A stretch of DNA of 64,000 bases, taken from Actinoallomurus soli. Lineage in GTDB: Bacteria; Actinomycetota; Actinomycetes; Streptosporangiales; Streptosporangiaceae. Position numbers and translations under genes: made by a program. The DNA lies in assembly GCF_024055715.1 (NCBI RefSeq), contig NZ_JAMXMV010000009.1:264477-328476 (forward strand), given 5' to 3'. The notes under the pieces were generated by a model. It was not told the DNA's origin. It made no database searches and worked only from the letters and a program-made list of their open reading frames with translations. Within the stretch, counting starts at the first letter, position 1. Every line of letters starts with the position of its first letter. This document shows positions 45,332-54,779 of the stretch, piece after piece.

Positions 45332-47265
45332 CCTTGCCGATCGAACGGGATACCGGGCTGTCCCGTAAGGCCGCGCTGGCGAAGGCGCGGCAGAGCCGCC
45401 GGCCCAGCCGGCTCGGCCGGCGGGCCGGGACGGCGGCCGAGCCGGACTACCCGGTGGCCGAGGACGCCGGGTTCCCGGGACTGCTCAAGCGGGTCTGGCG
45501 GGAGGCGTCCGCCGCTCCGGACCTGCCCTCCGCCGTGGACACCCTGCTCACCCTCGCCGGGCACGTACCGGCGGACATCCAGCTGCGGGCGCTGCCCGTC
45601 GCGGACGAGTGCGCGCTGAAGGTCCTGTTCGGCAGGTCGTGGCGAGGGGACGGCATCGAGGCGGCCCGCGACGCGGAGGTGGTGGGCGACGCCGAGGCGG
45701 CCCGCGCCATCGGGGCGGCCGACGATGCCGAGGCGGCGTTCCTCGGCGAGGTCGGGCTCAACACGAGCGGCCGGGTCGTCCTGCGCGTTCCCTCGAAGGG
45801 GCCGCTGTCCGGCGCGGAGGAACTCGTGGGCGGCGTGCTGCGCGTGCCGTGGTCCGGCCGTGACCTGGCGGACTACCAGGCCGAGCTCGCCCGCGCCACC
45901 GCGCGCTTGCGGGACTCGGTCGCCGACTGCCGCGCGTGGCTGACGGCGGCCGGCCCCGACGGCCGCCGGGACATGCTGGAGACCCTGAAGGAGGCGGCCC
46001 GCCGTACGGCGCCCTTCGTGCTGTACTCCGGGGACCGGCAGTACACCAACTTCCGCGACCGGAACACGCTGACCGGGAAGACGCTGTGGCCGGGTCACCC
46101 CGACTGCGCGCTGAGCAGTCTGGCGCCGATCCCGCTGGAGCTGTGGTCGGACAGCGACGTGCTGATGGTGACCTGCCTGACGCTGCTGGTGCGTTCGGCC
46201 GGCTTCGCCCGGATCGAGGAGGCCAACGGGACACAGCTCACGATCGACCACGTGGCCCACCTCCTGGAGCGGACGCGCCTGGCGTACAACGGCGTGCCCG
46301 GCGGTGGGCAGGTCCCGCCCGCGGCCTCGCCCCGGGTGGCGGCGCTCGGTGACCTCGCGGAGGCGGTCGCCCGGCGGCGCCGGGAGATCACCTCGAAGGT
46401 TCAGCTCTACCGTGAGATCCATGGTCCGCTGATGCACAAGATCGAGCGCGTCGCCGGCGCTCCCGCCGGCGACGCGCGGCGGCTGGAGGCGGACCTCTGC
46501 GCCCGCGTACGCGACCGGTTCCCGGTCACCGGCGACACGCTCGGGGAGCTGGGCGCCGCCATCGCGGCATCACCCGGGTGGCTGGCCGAGCCGCACGGCG
46601 AGTTCGGGACGGGCCTGGAGTCCCTGGTCCATGAGACCGTCCGCGCGGCGACCGCGACGTTCGACGCCGACTTCGCGATGAGCCGCGGGATGCGGTCGCT
46701 GACGGCGCTCGTCACGGCGCTGCGCGAGCAGGAGTGGGCGGAGATCGCCACCTGGGACCTCCCCCACTTCTTCTGCTGCGTCGTCCCCACGCCCGAGGCC
46801 CGGCGGTACTTCGCGGACTCGCCCGCGCAGCTGGCCGACGTCGCCTGGTCGATGTCCGCGCGGATGCAGTACAACTCGTGGCACTTCCTGGTCGGCAATC
46901 TGCCGAAGTCCCCCGAGATAGCCGCCCGCGACTACTTCGTCCCGCCCACGATCCCGGACATCGCGTACTACTCCGACCAGCATCACCACGGCCACGTGGC
47001 CGCCAAGGTGCGCTTCAGCATCCGCAGCCCGCAGTCGGTGGAGGTGCTGGGCCGGGCGTTCAACGGCTTCGTCGATCTGCGGCTGCTGCGCTGCGAGGGG
47101 CTGCCGTTCGACGAACAGGACCTGCTCGCCGCCCATCGCGCCTCGGGCTTCATCGCCAAGGCCACCGGCCTCGCCGCCGCGCTGGCCGCCGAGGGCGCGG
47201 ACTTCGACATCACGGCGTTCGACACGCAGTGGCACTGGGAGAAGATCGCCCGGTCCCCGCGCTGA
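45328..47265 (+). CDS. Unrecognised 645-residue protein coupled to the ferredoxin
   Basis: ATG 45328 overlaps the ferredoxin stop, giving 645 residues; a longer in-frame start lies inside the ferredoxin gene. No family is recognised. It is soluble and mostly helical, with an Arg/Ala-rich N-terminus. Notable stretches are an acidic repeat-like AARDAEVVGDAEAARAIGAADDAEAAF (about 112-138), NFRDRNTLTGKTLWPGHPDC, a Cys pair HFFCCVV, and a His-rich YYSDQHHHGHVAAKVRF near residue 555 that could bind metal. Its position makes it a candidate for the still unclear N-N bond step, and it may correspond to the hypothetical protein conserved with the fosfazinomycin and kinamycin cassettes. That equivalence is untested. 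Confidence 0.8.
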   Translation: MTLPIERDTGLSRKAALAKARQSRRPSRLGRRAGTAAEPDYPVAEDAGFPGLLKRVWREASAAPDLPSAVDTLLTLAGHVPADIQLRALPVADECALKVLFGRSWRGDGIEAARDAEVVGDAEAARAIGAADDAEAAFLGEVGLNTSGRVVLRVPSKGPLSGAEELVGGVLRVPWSGRDLADYQAELARATARLRDSVADCRAWLTAAGPDGRRDMLETLKEAARRTAPFVLYSGDRQYTNFRDRNTLTGKTLWPGHPDCALSSLAPIPLELWSDSDVLMVTCLTLLVRSAGFARIEEANGTQLTIDHVAHLLERTRLAYNGVPGGGQVPPAASPRVAALGDLAEAVARRRREITSKVQLYREIHGPLMHKIERVAGAPAGDARRLEADLCARVRDRFPVTGDTLGELGAAIAASPGWLAEPHGEFGTGLESLVHETVRAATATFDADFAMSRGMRSLTALVTALREQEWAEIATWDLPHFFCCVVPTPEARRYFADSPAQLADVAWSMSARMQYNSWHFLVGNLPKSPEIAARDYFVPPTIPDIAYYSDQHHHGHVAAKVRFSIRSPQSVEVLGRAFNGFVDLRLLRCEGLPFDEQDLLAAHRASGFIAKATGLAAALAAEGADFDITAFDTQWHWEKIARSPR

Positions 47266-47350
47266 TCGGAGGTACCGGGACGGACGGACGGCGAGCCCGC
47301 CCTCGTCGCACCACCGTTCGCCCGACACCTGACGCCCGACGCCCGACGGA

Positions 47351-47406
47351 ATCGACGCCCGGCCGTGGACCGCCCTGTACGGGCGGGCCCACGACCGGGC
47401 GTCGAT
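47351..47406. terminator. Bidirectional terminator
   Basis: A long hairpin with outer stem ATCGACGCCCGG / CCGGGCGTCGAT and inner stem CCGCCC / GGGCGG, between the convergent 645-aa gene (stop 47265) and the ABM oxygenase gene (stop 47424). Confidence 0.7.
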
Positions 47407-47423
47407 GGGTGTGGCCGGTCCGG

Positions 47424-48164
47424 TCAGGCCGTCGCCGGCTGCGGTGCCGACCGGGTGTGGACGACGCGGTAGGTGTTCCAGTCGGTCGCGGTCGTCAGCG
47501 CGTTCCGCCGGTCCTGGCTCTTGCGCCGCGCGGCGGGCCGCTCGTCCTCCGCGAGCGCGCGGTACGCGTCGTAGGAGCCCTTGCCGTCCCACTGGGAGTA
47601 GACGACCACGAAGTCGTTGTCCGTGCCGATGGCCGCCAGGCCGCTGCCGCCGTCGGGGCCACGGGACCGGATGCCGCGCAGCACGGTCTGCGAGCGGTAA
47701 CCCGGCACGTCCACCAGCCAGTCGTGGGCCGCTCCGAGGACGCCGATCAGGTCGGTCTGGTCGCGGGGCTCGACCCCGAGGATCTCGATGACCGTGTAGT
47801 CGTCGCGGTCCGGGGAGATCTCCGTGACGTCGCCCTGCGCGGGGTGGCGCCGGCTCGACTCCACCTCCGTCTGCATCAGCCGCATGTACGTGGTGATCTG
47901 CTGGAACACCGGCACCGTGTGGTGCTTGAACTCGGCGCCGTCGTACCGCGACTCCAGGTCCTGCCGACCGCGCCACTGGATGAAGTTCGCGGTTCCCGCC
48001 TTCTCGTGACCCCGGTGCACGGTGCTGGAGATCCAGCCGGGGAAGGCCGCGGTGTCGACGATCGCCCGCATCTCGTTGACCAGCCGGTCCACCCGGTCCG
48101 GCGCGTCCGTCTTGAACAGGTTGAGGACCGTCAGGTACCCGTCCTCGGGATTGATGAACGGCAT
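47424..48164 (-). CDS. Tandem antibiotic-biosynthesis-monooxygenase (ABM) domain oxygenase
   Basis: A 246-residue protein built of two ferredoxin-like ABM domains (about 10-105: YLTVLNLFKTD...FIQWRGRQDLESRY; about 115-215: YTVIEILGVEPRD...FVVVYSQWDGKGSYDAY). ATG 48164 follows GAGGAG. Two-domain ABM proteins in aromatic PKS clusters act as quinone-forming oxygenases (ActVA-ORF6 like) or as the B-ring-cleaving oxygenases of atypical angucyclines (JadG, GilOII, AlpJ), which are of similar size. With the hydrazine cassette, the AlpJ-like role is the more attractive inference. Last gene of the minus-strand tailoring operon. Confidence 0.83.
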   Translation of the reverse strand: MPFINPEDGYLTVLNLFKTDAPDRVDRLVNEMRAIVDTAAFPGWISSTVHRGHEKAGTANFIQWRGRQDLESRYDGAEFKHHTVPVFQQITTYMRLMQTEVESSRRHPAQGDVTEISPDRDDYTVIEILGVEPRDQTDLIGVLGAAHDWLVDVPGYRSQTVLRGIRSRGPDGGSGLAAIGTDNDFVVVYSQWDGKGSYDAYRALAEDERPAARRKSQDRRNALTTATDWNTYRVVHTRSAPQPATA

Positions 48165-48193
48165 GTTCTCCTCGCTTCTTCCGGTTACCGTGC

Positions 48194-49720
48194 CTACGGC
48201 CGTGCGCCCGCCGCGGCGGGCGTCACGCCGTGGTGACCTTCCTGTGGCCGGCCGAACCAGCGGGTCAGGGCCTCCGGCAGGCCCGTCGCCCCGGCCCCGC
48301 CGGAGCCGATCCACGCGATGTAGCCGTCCGGCCGCACCAGCGCGGCCTCGATGTCCGCCAGCGCGCCGTGCGGGCGGGAGGTCGTGGTGACGACGTCGAT
48401 CCGGTCCGCCCACGGCGCGGCGGCGGCGCGCACCTTCCCGTCGCCGGCCAGGTCGAGGACGACGCCGCGCCCGGCGTTCAGGAGCCGGAAGGCGCGCGCC
48501 GTGCCGGACGGCCCGAAGTCGCCCGTGAGCTCGGCGTCCGGCAGCCGCCGGCCGAGCAGCGGGTGGTCGCCCGCCCCGACGTCGTACCGGATGTCCAGGC
48601 CGGTGACCATGCCGACCAGCAGCTCCTGGACCTCCTCATAGGCCAGCAGCTCGGTCAGGACGGCCCGCATCGGGTCCATCTCGTCGCCGCTGAGGTACAG
48701 GATCCGCTGGGCGAGCGTGTTGACCAGGATGCGGGCCCCGACCGGGTGCCGCTCGGTGTGATAGGTGTCCAGCAGGTCCGCGGGGGCATGACCGTTGATC
48801 TCGGCGCCGAGTTTCCAGCCGAGGTTCACGGCGTCGCCCACGCCGGCGCTCATCCCCTGGGCGCCGATCGGCAGGTGGATGTGCGCGGCGTCGCCGAGAA
48901 GGAAGACCCGCCCCCGGCGGTACTCCGCCGCCTGGCGGCTCGAATCGGTGGTCCAGCTCGTCCACAGCGGCGTGGCGCCGCTGATGTCCTCGCCGGTCAG
49001 CCGGTTCCACGCGGCGGCGATCTCGCCGAAGTCCGGCGCGCCGTCGCCCTGTCGCGTCCCGCCCCGCTCGTGGAGGATCACGCGGTTGATTCCCGGGCCC
49101 GTCGGCAGGACCATGACCATTCCGCCCGGTACGCGCTCGCCGGAGAACCGCGGCCGCAGGTCGCAGCCGGCCACGTCGGCGAACCACAGCTCGATGGCCG
49201 GATCGCTGCCGGGGAAGTCGACGCCGATCAGCTTGCGGACGGCGCTGCGGGCGCCGTCGCAGCCGGCGACGTACCGGGCGCGCAGGCGTTCGCGGCCCTC
49301 CGGCGTGACGACGTCCACCGCGACGCCGTCGTCGTCGGAGGCGAGCCCGGTGACCTCGTGCTCCCGGCGGACCACGGCGCCCTGTTCGGCGGCCCACCCG
49401 GCCAGCACCCCCTCGGTGAGGGACTGGGGTTTCCCCCGCGCGCCGTAGGAGCCGCCCTCGACCACCCGGTAGTCGATGGGCAGCCCGCCGAAGTGGCCGA
49501 AGGGAATGGTCTGCAGGTCGCCGAAGCGCGGCAGCAGCCCTCGCTGGTCGAACTCCTCGATGGCGCGTGCGGAGAAACCGAGCGCACGCGACTGCCTCGT
49601 CGGCTCGGCCAGCCGTTCGAGGACGATGGTACGGACTCCGGCCAGGCCCAGCTCACCCGCGAGCATGAGCCCGGTGGGGCCGGCCCCCACGATGATGACG
49701 TCCGCGTCAAAGCCTTGCAT
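48194..49720 (-). CDS. FAD-dependent aromatic monooxygenase (paralog 1)
   Basis: A 508-residue class-A flavoprotein hydroxylase (PheA/RdmE/JadH-like). ATG 49720 follows GGAAGG. It has the Rossmann dinucleotide fold VGAGPTGLMLAGEL, the DG motif GCDGARSAVRKLIG, and the FAD ribityl motif GDAAHIHLPIGAQGMSAGVGDAVNLGWKL. The C-terminal 130 residues are the thioredoxin-like domain typical of this group. It overlaps paralog 2 by 14 bp. It would hydroxylate or rearrange the angucyclinone core using NAD(P)H; the exact position is unknown. Confidence 0.93.
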   Translation of the reverse strand: MQGFDADVIIVGAGPTGLMLAGELGLAGVRTIVLERLAEPTRQSRALGFSARAIEEFDQRGLLPRFGDLQTIPFGHFGGLPIDYRVVEGGSYGARGKPQSLTEGVLAGWAAEQGAVVRREHEVTGLASDDDGVAVDVVTPEGRERLRARYVAGCDGARSAVRKLIGVDFPGSDPAIELWFADVAGCDLRPRFSGERVPGGMVMVLPTGPGINRVILHERGGTRQGDGAPDFGEIAAAWNRLTGEDISGATPLWTSWTTDSSRQAAEYRRGRVFLLGDAAHIHLPIGAQGMSAGVGDAVNLGWKLGAEINGHAPADLLDTYHTERHPVGARILVNTLAQRILYLSGDEMDPMRAVLTELLAYEEVQELLVGMVTGLDIRYDVGAGDHPLLGRRLPDAELTGDFGPSGTARAFRLLNAGRGVVLDLAGDGKVRAAAAPWADRIDVVTTTSRPHGALADIEAALVRPDGYIAWIGSGGAGATGLPEALTRWFGRPQEGHHGVTPAAAGARP

Positions 49721-51194
49721 CGTCCTTCCCTTCTTCCGCGCGCAGCAGCCTTCCGAGCGCCCGGTCCAGGTCCTCATCTCCGTCGTCGGCCCAGGCGACG
49801 TAGCCGTCGGGCCGCAGGAGGAGGGTGGTGATCCCGGGGAGACGGTCCTCGTCAGCGGTCGCGCGAATCGTCGGTACGGCGAATCGGCCGAGGTCGCCGG
49901 CGGAGTCCGTGCGGCCGGCGGACTCCCCGCGGCCCGCCGGGCCGGTCAGCCGTACGAGGACGGGCTCGGTGCCCGTGGCCCGTAGCGGACCCGACTCCGT
50001 CCGCAGCCGGAGGTTCGGGACGCGCCGCCCGGCCAATGAGGAGCCGGGAGGGCCGTACCGGTCGTCGAGGTTGCCGGCGACCCTGGCCAGGTGGTCACGG
50101 ACCTGCGGCAGGCCGGTCAGCTCGGCGAGCACCGCGCGCAGCGGCTCGATCTCGGGTCCGCCCAGCAGCAGGAGCTCCTGGGCCGCGACGTGGTCGAGCA
50201 CCCGTGCCGCGGCGGGATGCCGCTCGTCGTGGTAGCCGTCCAGCAGTTCCGGCGACGCCCAGCCGTTCACCGTCCCGGCGAGCTTCCAGCCCAGGTTGAC
50301 CGCGTCCTGGAGTCCCACGTTCAGCGCCTGGCCGCCGATCGGCATGTGCCAGTGGGCGGCGTCGCCGGCGAGGAGGACCCGCCCCCGCCGGTAGGAGTCG
50401 GCCTGGCCCCTGGCGTTGTCGAAGGAGTCCAGCCAGACGGCGGTCCCGCCGGAGATGTCCTCGCCGGTCACCTTCTCCCAGAGCCGTACGACCTCGGCGA
50501 ACTCCGGCGGCCCGGTGCGTTCGGCCACTCCCTGGCCCGCCGCGTGCATCATCACCCGGGTGACGCCGTCACGGGTCGCCGCCACCGCGAACCCGGTCGC
50601 GAGGCGCTCGAATCTCCGGTCGCGGATCTCGACGCCCGTCAGGTCGGCCCGCAGCAGTTCCTTCGTCGGCGCCGTGGCCGAGACCGGGAACCCGCACAGT
50701 TCGCGCACGGTGCTCTGGGCCCCGTCGCACCCCACGACGTACCCTGCCCGGATCCGGACGTGGCCCTCGGGGCCCCGTACGCCGCAGACGACGTGGTCCG
50801 GCAGCTCGGTGATCTCGGTCAGCTCGTGCGCCCGCAGCAGTGTCGCGCCCAGCGCCTCGGCGCGCTCGCCGAGGACGGCCTCGGTGCGGTACTGGGGCAC
50901 CTTCCAGTTGCCCGCGTAGTCGCTGTCCAGGCCGGACAGGTCGAACCCGAGCCCGCCGTAGTGCGACCGCGGCTCGTGCGCGGCCTCGTCGAGCAGCGCG
51001 TCGAACCCGCGTTCGTGCAGGAGCTCGGCGGTCAGGGTGCTGAGCTGGCTGGCCCGCGATTCGGTCATCGGGACGGCCAGCCGTTCGACGACGACGACCG
51101 GCACCCGGGCCCGGCCGAGCTCACAGGCGAGCAGGAGCCCGACCGGTCCCGCGCCGACGATGACGACCGGCGTGGCCGCCTCGGATCGGGTCAC
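49707..51194 (-). CDS. FAD-dependent aromatic monooxygenase (paralog 2)
   Basis: A 495-residue class-A flavin hydroxylase. GTG 51194 overlaps the aromatase/cyclase stop by 4 bp (GTGA). Motifs are VGAGPVGLLLACEL, GCDGAQSTVRELCG and GDAAHWHMPIGGQALNVGLQDAVNLGWKL. It is the most divergent of the five paralogs: a distinct LERG-like substrate region (LLHERGFDALLDEAAHEPRSHYGGLGFDLSGL) and an Arg/Gly-rich linker in the C-terminal domain. Tight coupling to the aromatase suggests an early ring-oxidation step. Confidence 0.92.
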   Translation of the reverse strand: MTRSEAATPVVIVGAGPVGLLLACELGRARVPVVVVERLAVPMTESRASQLSTLTAELLHERGFDALLDEAAHEPRSHYGGLGFDLSGLDSDYAGNWKVPQYRTEAVLGERAEALGATLLRAHELTEITELPDHVVCGVRGPEGHVRIRAGYVVGCDGAQSTVRELCGFPVSATAPTKELLRADLTGVEIRDRRFERLATGFAVAATRDGVTRVMMHAAGQGVAERTGPPEFAEVVRLWEKVTGEDISGGTAVWLDSFDNARGQADSYRRGRVLLAGDAAHWHMPIGGQALNVGLQDAVNLGWKLAGTVNGWASPELLDGYHDERHPAAARVLDHVAAQELLLLGGPEIEPLRAVLAELTGLPQVRDHLARVAGNLDDRYGPPGSSLAGRRVPNLRLRTESGPLRATGTEPVLVRLTGPAGRGESAGRTDSAGDLGRFAVPTIRATADEDRLPGITTLLLRPDGYVAWADDGDEDLDRALGRLLRAEEGKDDARL

Positions 51195-52150
51195 GACGCC
51201 GCGCGCTCGCCGCCGGAGCCCTCGGCGTAGGCCTTCGCGGCGCGCAGGGTGGTCATGCTGTTGCCGCTGAGGGCCGTACGCACGAACCGCTGCGCGGTCT
51301 CCGCGTCCGCTCCGGCGCCGAGGACCTCGGTGATGCGCTCCGTGTTGATCCGCACCGTGTGCCGCGACGTGACGGACACCCCCGCCCCGTCCCGCTCCTC
51401 GATGAGCCAGCGCCCGGTGTGCAGCGTCATCAGCGCGGGCACGACGATCTGCTTGTACACGATGCTCGTGTACGGCCGGCAGACGCGTACGGACCGCGTG
51501 GTGTGCACCGATCCGTCCTTCGTCGAGGTGTCCATCTCGAGTATCTGCAGGCCCGGCGTCTCCTCCTCCAGCGACACCCGGGCCACGTGCGGGAGCCGCT
51601 GCGACCAGAGCCGCGCCTCGTTGATGAAGTCGTAGACGTCCTTGGCGCTGCCGTCGACCGTCACCGTGTCCTCGAAGGTGATGAGCCGGTCGGGCCCGGT
51701 CAGCTCCGCGCTCGTCTTGAGCGCGGCCAGCTCCGACCTGCTGTTCCGCTCGACCGCCTGGTCGATCCACTCCAGATCGGCGGGATCGTCGCTCGCCGCG
51801 AAGTAGTCGTGCAGCAGGCGCACGCGGCATTCGGACGCGGAGACGGGTTCCACGATCCACTTCCCGCCCATGCCGCCGACCGGGTACTGGGACCGCTCCT
51901 GGCGGAACGAGACGCTCATCTGCTCCGGGTCGTGCTCACGCCTGGACGTCCAGGTCTTGGCGGCGCCGTTCGCGGTCGCCCAGAGCCGGATCAGCTCGGA
52001 GTTCCCGTCCCTCTCCACGCACTCGGCGTGCACGGTCGGGGGGAAGATCTCCGGCCACCTGCCGACGTCCGCGATCAGCGCGTACACCCGCTCGGCAGGA
52101 GCACTGACGTTGATCTCGTGTTCGGTGTCACGCACCGCGCTCGCAGCCAC
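51191..52150 (-). CDS. Didomain aromatase/cyclase
   Basis: A 319-residue protein of two START/SRPBCC-fold domains (about 1-150 starting VRDTEHEINVSAPAERVYALIADVGRWPEIFPPTVH; about 160-310 starting LITFEDTVTVDGSAKDVYDFINEARLWSQRLPHV). GTG 52150 follows GAGGAGAGG. The type is the reducing-pathway aromatase (ActVII, JadD), which folds and aromatises the first ring after C9 ketoreduction, in agreement with the ketoreductase in this cluster. It overlaps FAD monooxygenase 2 by 4 bp. Confidence 0.95.
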   Translation of the reverse strand: MAASAVRDTEHEINVSAPAERVYALIADVGRWPEIFPPTVHAECVERDGNSELIRLWATANGAAKTWTSRREHDPEQMSVSFRQERSQYPVGGMGGKWIVEPVSASECRVRLLHDYFAASDDPADLEWIDQAVERNSRSELAALKTSAELTGPDRLITFEDTVTVDGSAKDVYDFINEARLWSQRLPHVARVSLEEETPGLQILEMDTSTKDGSVHTTRSVRVCRPYTSIVYKQIVVPALMTLHTGRWLIEERDGAGVSVTSRHTVRINTERITEVLGAGADAETAQRFVRTALSGNSMTTLRAAKAYAEGSGGERAAS

Positions 52151-52179
52151 GATTCCTCTCCTCTGCATTGCCGAAACGT

Positions 52180-53694
52180 CTAGCGGACGGACGCCAGCGG
52201 CTCGGAGTCCCGGATCTCCGGGAACCGCCGTGCCTCGCCGAACCAGCGCCGTAGCGCCTCGGCGAGCGGGCCCGCGCCCGGCGCCGCCCAGGCGACGTAA
52301 CCGTCGGGGCGGATCAGCACCGACTCCGTCGCGGCGCCGCCCTCCTCCGGGCCCGCCGGGAAGCTCTTCACGCGGACCGTTTCGACGCGGTCGGACCATC
52401 CGGCGGCGCACCGGCCGACCTCGCCCGAGTCGTCGGCGGTGACCAGCACGCCCCGCGCCGGGTGGAGCAGGCGCGCGATCCGCTCACTCCCGCCGCCGGC
52501 GAGCTCGAGCTCGCGGTCGGCCATCCGCGCGCCCAGCAGCGGATGCCCCTGGTCGTCAACGTCGTAGCGGATGTCGAACCCGCTCACCATGCCGGACAGA
52601 TGCCGCGCCACCGCCGGGATCGCGACGAGCTCCGTCATGACGGCCCGCAGCGGCTCGACGGACCTGCCGCTGAGGTTGAGCGTCCCCTGGGCGCGCGTGT
52701 TCCGGAGCACCCGCTCACCCACGGGGTGCCGCTCACCGTGGTAGGTGTCGAGCAGGCCGTCGGGCGCCCAGCCACGGACCGTCGCGGCCAGCTTCCAGCC
52801 GAGGTTGACCGCGTCCTGCACCCCGACGCTCAGTCCCTGACCGCCGGCCGGGAGATGGATGTGCGCGGCGTCCCCCGCCAGCAGCACCCGGCCGCGCCGG
52901 TACTCGGTGGCCTGGCGGGTGGCGTCGGTGAAGCTGCTCACCCAGCGCGCCTCCCCGCCGTGGATCGACTCGCCGGTCAGCCGCTGCCAGGCGTCCGCGA
53001 CGTCGGCGAAGGTCACCTGGCGGTTCCGGTCCGGCGGCGGCGTCCCGTTCTCGCAGACGATGATGCGGTGGTAGCCCTTCTCCAGCGCGGCCGACATGAC
53101 CATGCCGTTGGGCACCAGCTCACCGATCATCCGCGGCCGGATGTCGCAGCCGGTGACGTCCGCCAGGTACATCTCGCGGGTCGCGTCGGAGCCGGCGAAG
53201 TCGAAGCCCACGAGCTCCCGGACCGTGCTCCGCCCACCGTCGCAGCCCACCAGGTAGCGGGCCGAGCACTCGCCATGGCCGTCCGGACCCTCGACGACCG
53301 CGGTGACGCCGTCCCCGGTGTCCTCCAGGCCCGTGACCTCGTAGCCGCGGCGCAGCGACACGCCCAGTTCGAGGGCCCAGCCCTCGAGCATCTCCTCCAG
53401 CTTGTACTGGGGTACGCCGCGCACTCCGAAGTGCGAGCCCTCGAGCACCCCGTAGTCGATCGGGATGCCGCCGAAGTGACCCTGCCGGGTGATCTCGGCG
53501 TTCTCCAGCCGATCGAGGAGCCCGCGCTGGTCGAGGATCTCGGTCGCCCGCGCGGTGAAGCCGATGCCGCGCGACTCCCAGCTGCGCTCGGTCCGCCGCT
53601 CGAAGACGGTGACCTCCGCGCCGCCGAGACGCAGTTCACCCGCGAGCATCAGTCCCGTCGGCCCGGCACCGACGATGATCACATCAGTATCCAT
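52180..53694 (-). CDS. FAD-dependent aromatic monooxygenase (paralog 3)
   Basis: A 504-residue class-A flavin hydroxylase. ATG 53694 (MDTDVIIVGAGPTG) follows GAGGACAGG. Motifs are VGAGPTGLMLAGEL, GCDGGRSTVRELVG and GDAAHIHLPAGGQGLSVGVQDAVNLGWKL, with a thioredoxin-like C-terminal domain. It lies between the O-methyltransferase (56 bases upstream) and the aromatase (29 bases downstream) in one minus-strand operon running from 54779 to 47424. Likely a core angucyclinone hydroxylase; the position is not predictable. Confidence 0.93.
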   Translation of the reverse strand: MDTDVIIVGAGPTGLMLAGELRLGGAEVTVFERRTERSWESRGIGFTARATEILDQRGLLDRLENAEITRQGHFGGIPIDYGVLEGSHFGVRGVPQYKLEEMLEGWALELGVSLRRGYEVTGLEDTGDGVTAVVEGPDGHGECSARYLVGCDGGRSTVRELVGFDFAGSDATREMYLADVTGCDIRPRMIGELVPNGMVMSAALEKGYHRIIVCENGTPPPDRNRQVTFADVADAWQRLTGESIHGGEARWVSSFTDATRQATEYRRGRVLLAGDAAHIHLPAGGQGLSVGVQDAVNLGWKLAATVRGWAPDGLLDTYHGERHPVGERVLRNTRAQGTLNLSGRSVEPLRAVMTELVAIPAVARHLSGMVSGFDIRYDVDDQGHPLLGARMADRELELAGGGSERIARLLHPARGVLVTADDSGEVGRCAAGWSDRVETVRVKSFPAGPEEGGAATESVLIRPDGYVAWAAPGAGPLAEALRRWFGEARRFPEIRDSEPLASVR

Positions 53695-53750
53695 GTCCTG
53701 TCCTCGGCTTCGCGTGGGGGCGTCTGGAGGCCGGTGTCGCTTCCGGGGCT

Positions 53751-54779
53751 TCAGGCGGGGACCGCTTCGATGATCGAGACCGGCGAGGTGGTGGGGACCG
53801 CTCCGACGACCTTCAGGCCCGCCTTGGCGAACAGCTCGGTGTACTCCGGCAGCGTGCGCTCCCTGGCGCCCAGGAGCAGGAGGAGCCACAGGTCGATGAT
53901 GTTCCCGATGTGCCGCTCGTTGTTCCCGTTCAGCACGTACTCGATGACGAGCACCTTGCCGTCGGAGGCCATCGCCTCACGCACGTTCTTCAGAACCGTG
54001 AGGCACTCGGGCTCCTGGAAGTCGTGCAGGATGTGCTTGAGCACGTAGGCGTCCGCGCCCGCCGGCAGCTTGTCGAAGAAGGTGCCGTTCTTGATCGTGA
54101 CCCGCTCCGCGACGCCGGCCGCCTCGAACACCTGCGGCGCGTCCGCGGTCGAGGACTCGGAGTCGTACAGCACGCCGTGCGAGCGGGGCGCCCGCGAGAG
54201 GATCCCCGCCAGGAGGGCCCCGCGCCCGCCGACGACGTCCACGATCGTGCGGAACCGCGAGAAGTCGTACGCCGCCAGCACCGGATCCGTCTCCGGATCC
54301 GACATGCTGCGCATTCCCTGGAAGAACACGCCCGCGTACTCGGGGTTCGCCATCAGGAACTCGTACGCGCCCATGCCGCGCAGCTTCGGCATGTTGGCCT
54401 CGCCGGTGCGCACGGACTCGAGCAGGTGCCCCCAGTCCTCCCAGAGCAGGGAGTGGCCCAGCAGCATGGCGATGCCGCGCATCGAGTCCGGCGCGTCGTC
54501 GCGGAGCGCCTCGGCCATCGGCGTCAGCTCGAACCGGCCGTCCGGCCGGACCGCGAACACCGAATAGCCGGACAGCGTGCGCAGCAGCCGGCGCGTCGCC
54601 TCGGGGTCGGTTCCCACCCGCTTGGCTATTTCCTCCGCGGGCAGCGGCCCGTCGCCGAGAACATCCGCTATACCGAGCTTGGCCGCGACAGAGATCGCCT
54701 GGGTTATCACCGCGCCTTGAATCAGATCGAGCAACGAGTAAGCGGCGGACTGATCCCGCACCGCAGGCGACGTGGCCAT
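53751..54779 (-). CDS. SAM-dependent O-methyltransferase
   Basis: A 342-residue class-I methyltransferase of the TcmN/DnrK/MmcR type. A winged-helix dimerisation domain (about 10-100: TQAISVAAKLGIADVLGDGPLPAEEIAKRVGTDPEATRRLLRTL) precedes the Rossmann domain with a SAM loop VDVVGGRGALLAGIL and the catalytic-region motif LKHILHDFQEPECLTVLKN (His as general base). First gene of the minus-strand tailoring operon, reading away from the ketoreductase across the StrR-type operator at 54873. It methylates a phenolic or side-chain hydroxyl of the polyketide. Confidence 0.94.
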   Translation of the reverse strand: MATSPAVRDQSAAYSLLDLIQGAVITQAISVAAKLGIADVLGDGPLPAEEIAKRVGTDPEATRRLLRTLSGYSVFAVRPDGRFELTPMAEALRDDAPDSMRGIAMLLGHSLLWEDWGHLLESVRTGEANMPKLRGMGAYEFLMANPEYAGVFFQGMRSMSDPETDPVLAAYDFSRFRTIVDVVGGRGALLAGILSRAPRSHGVLYDSESSTADAPQVFEAAGVAERVTIKNGTFFDKLPAGADAYVLKHILHDFQEPECLTVLKNVREAMASDGKVLVIEYVLNGNNERHIGNIIDLWLLLLLGARERTLPEYTELFAKAGLKVVGAVPTTSPVSIIEAVPA

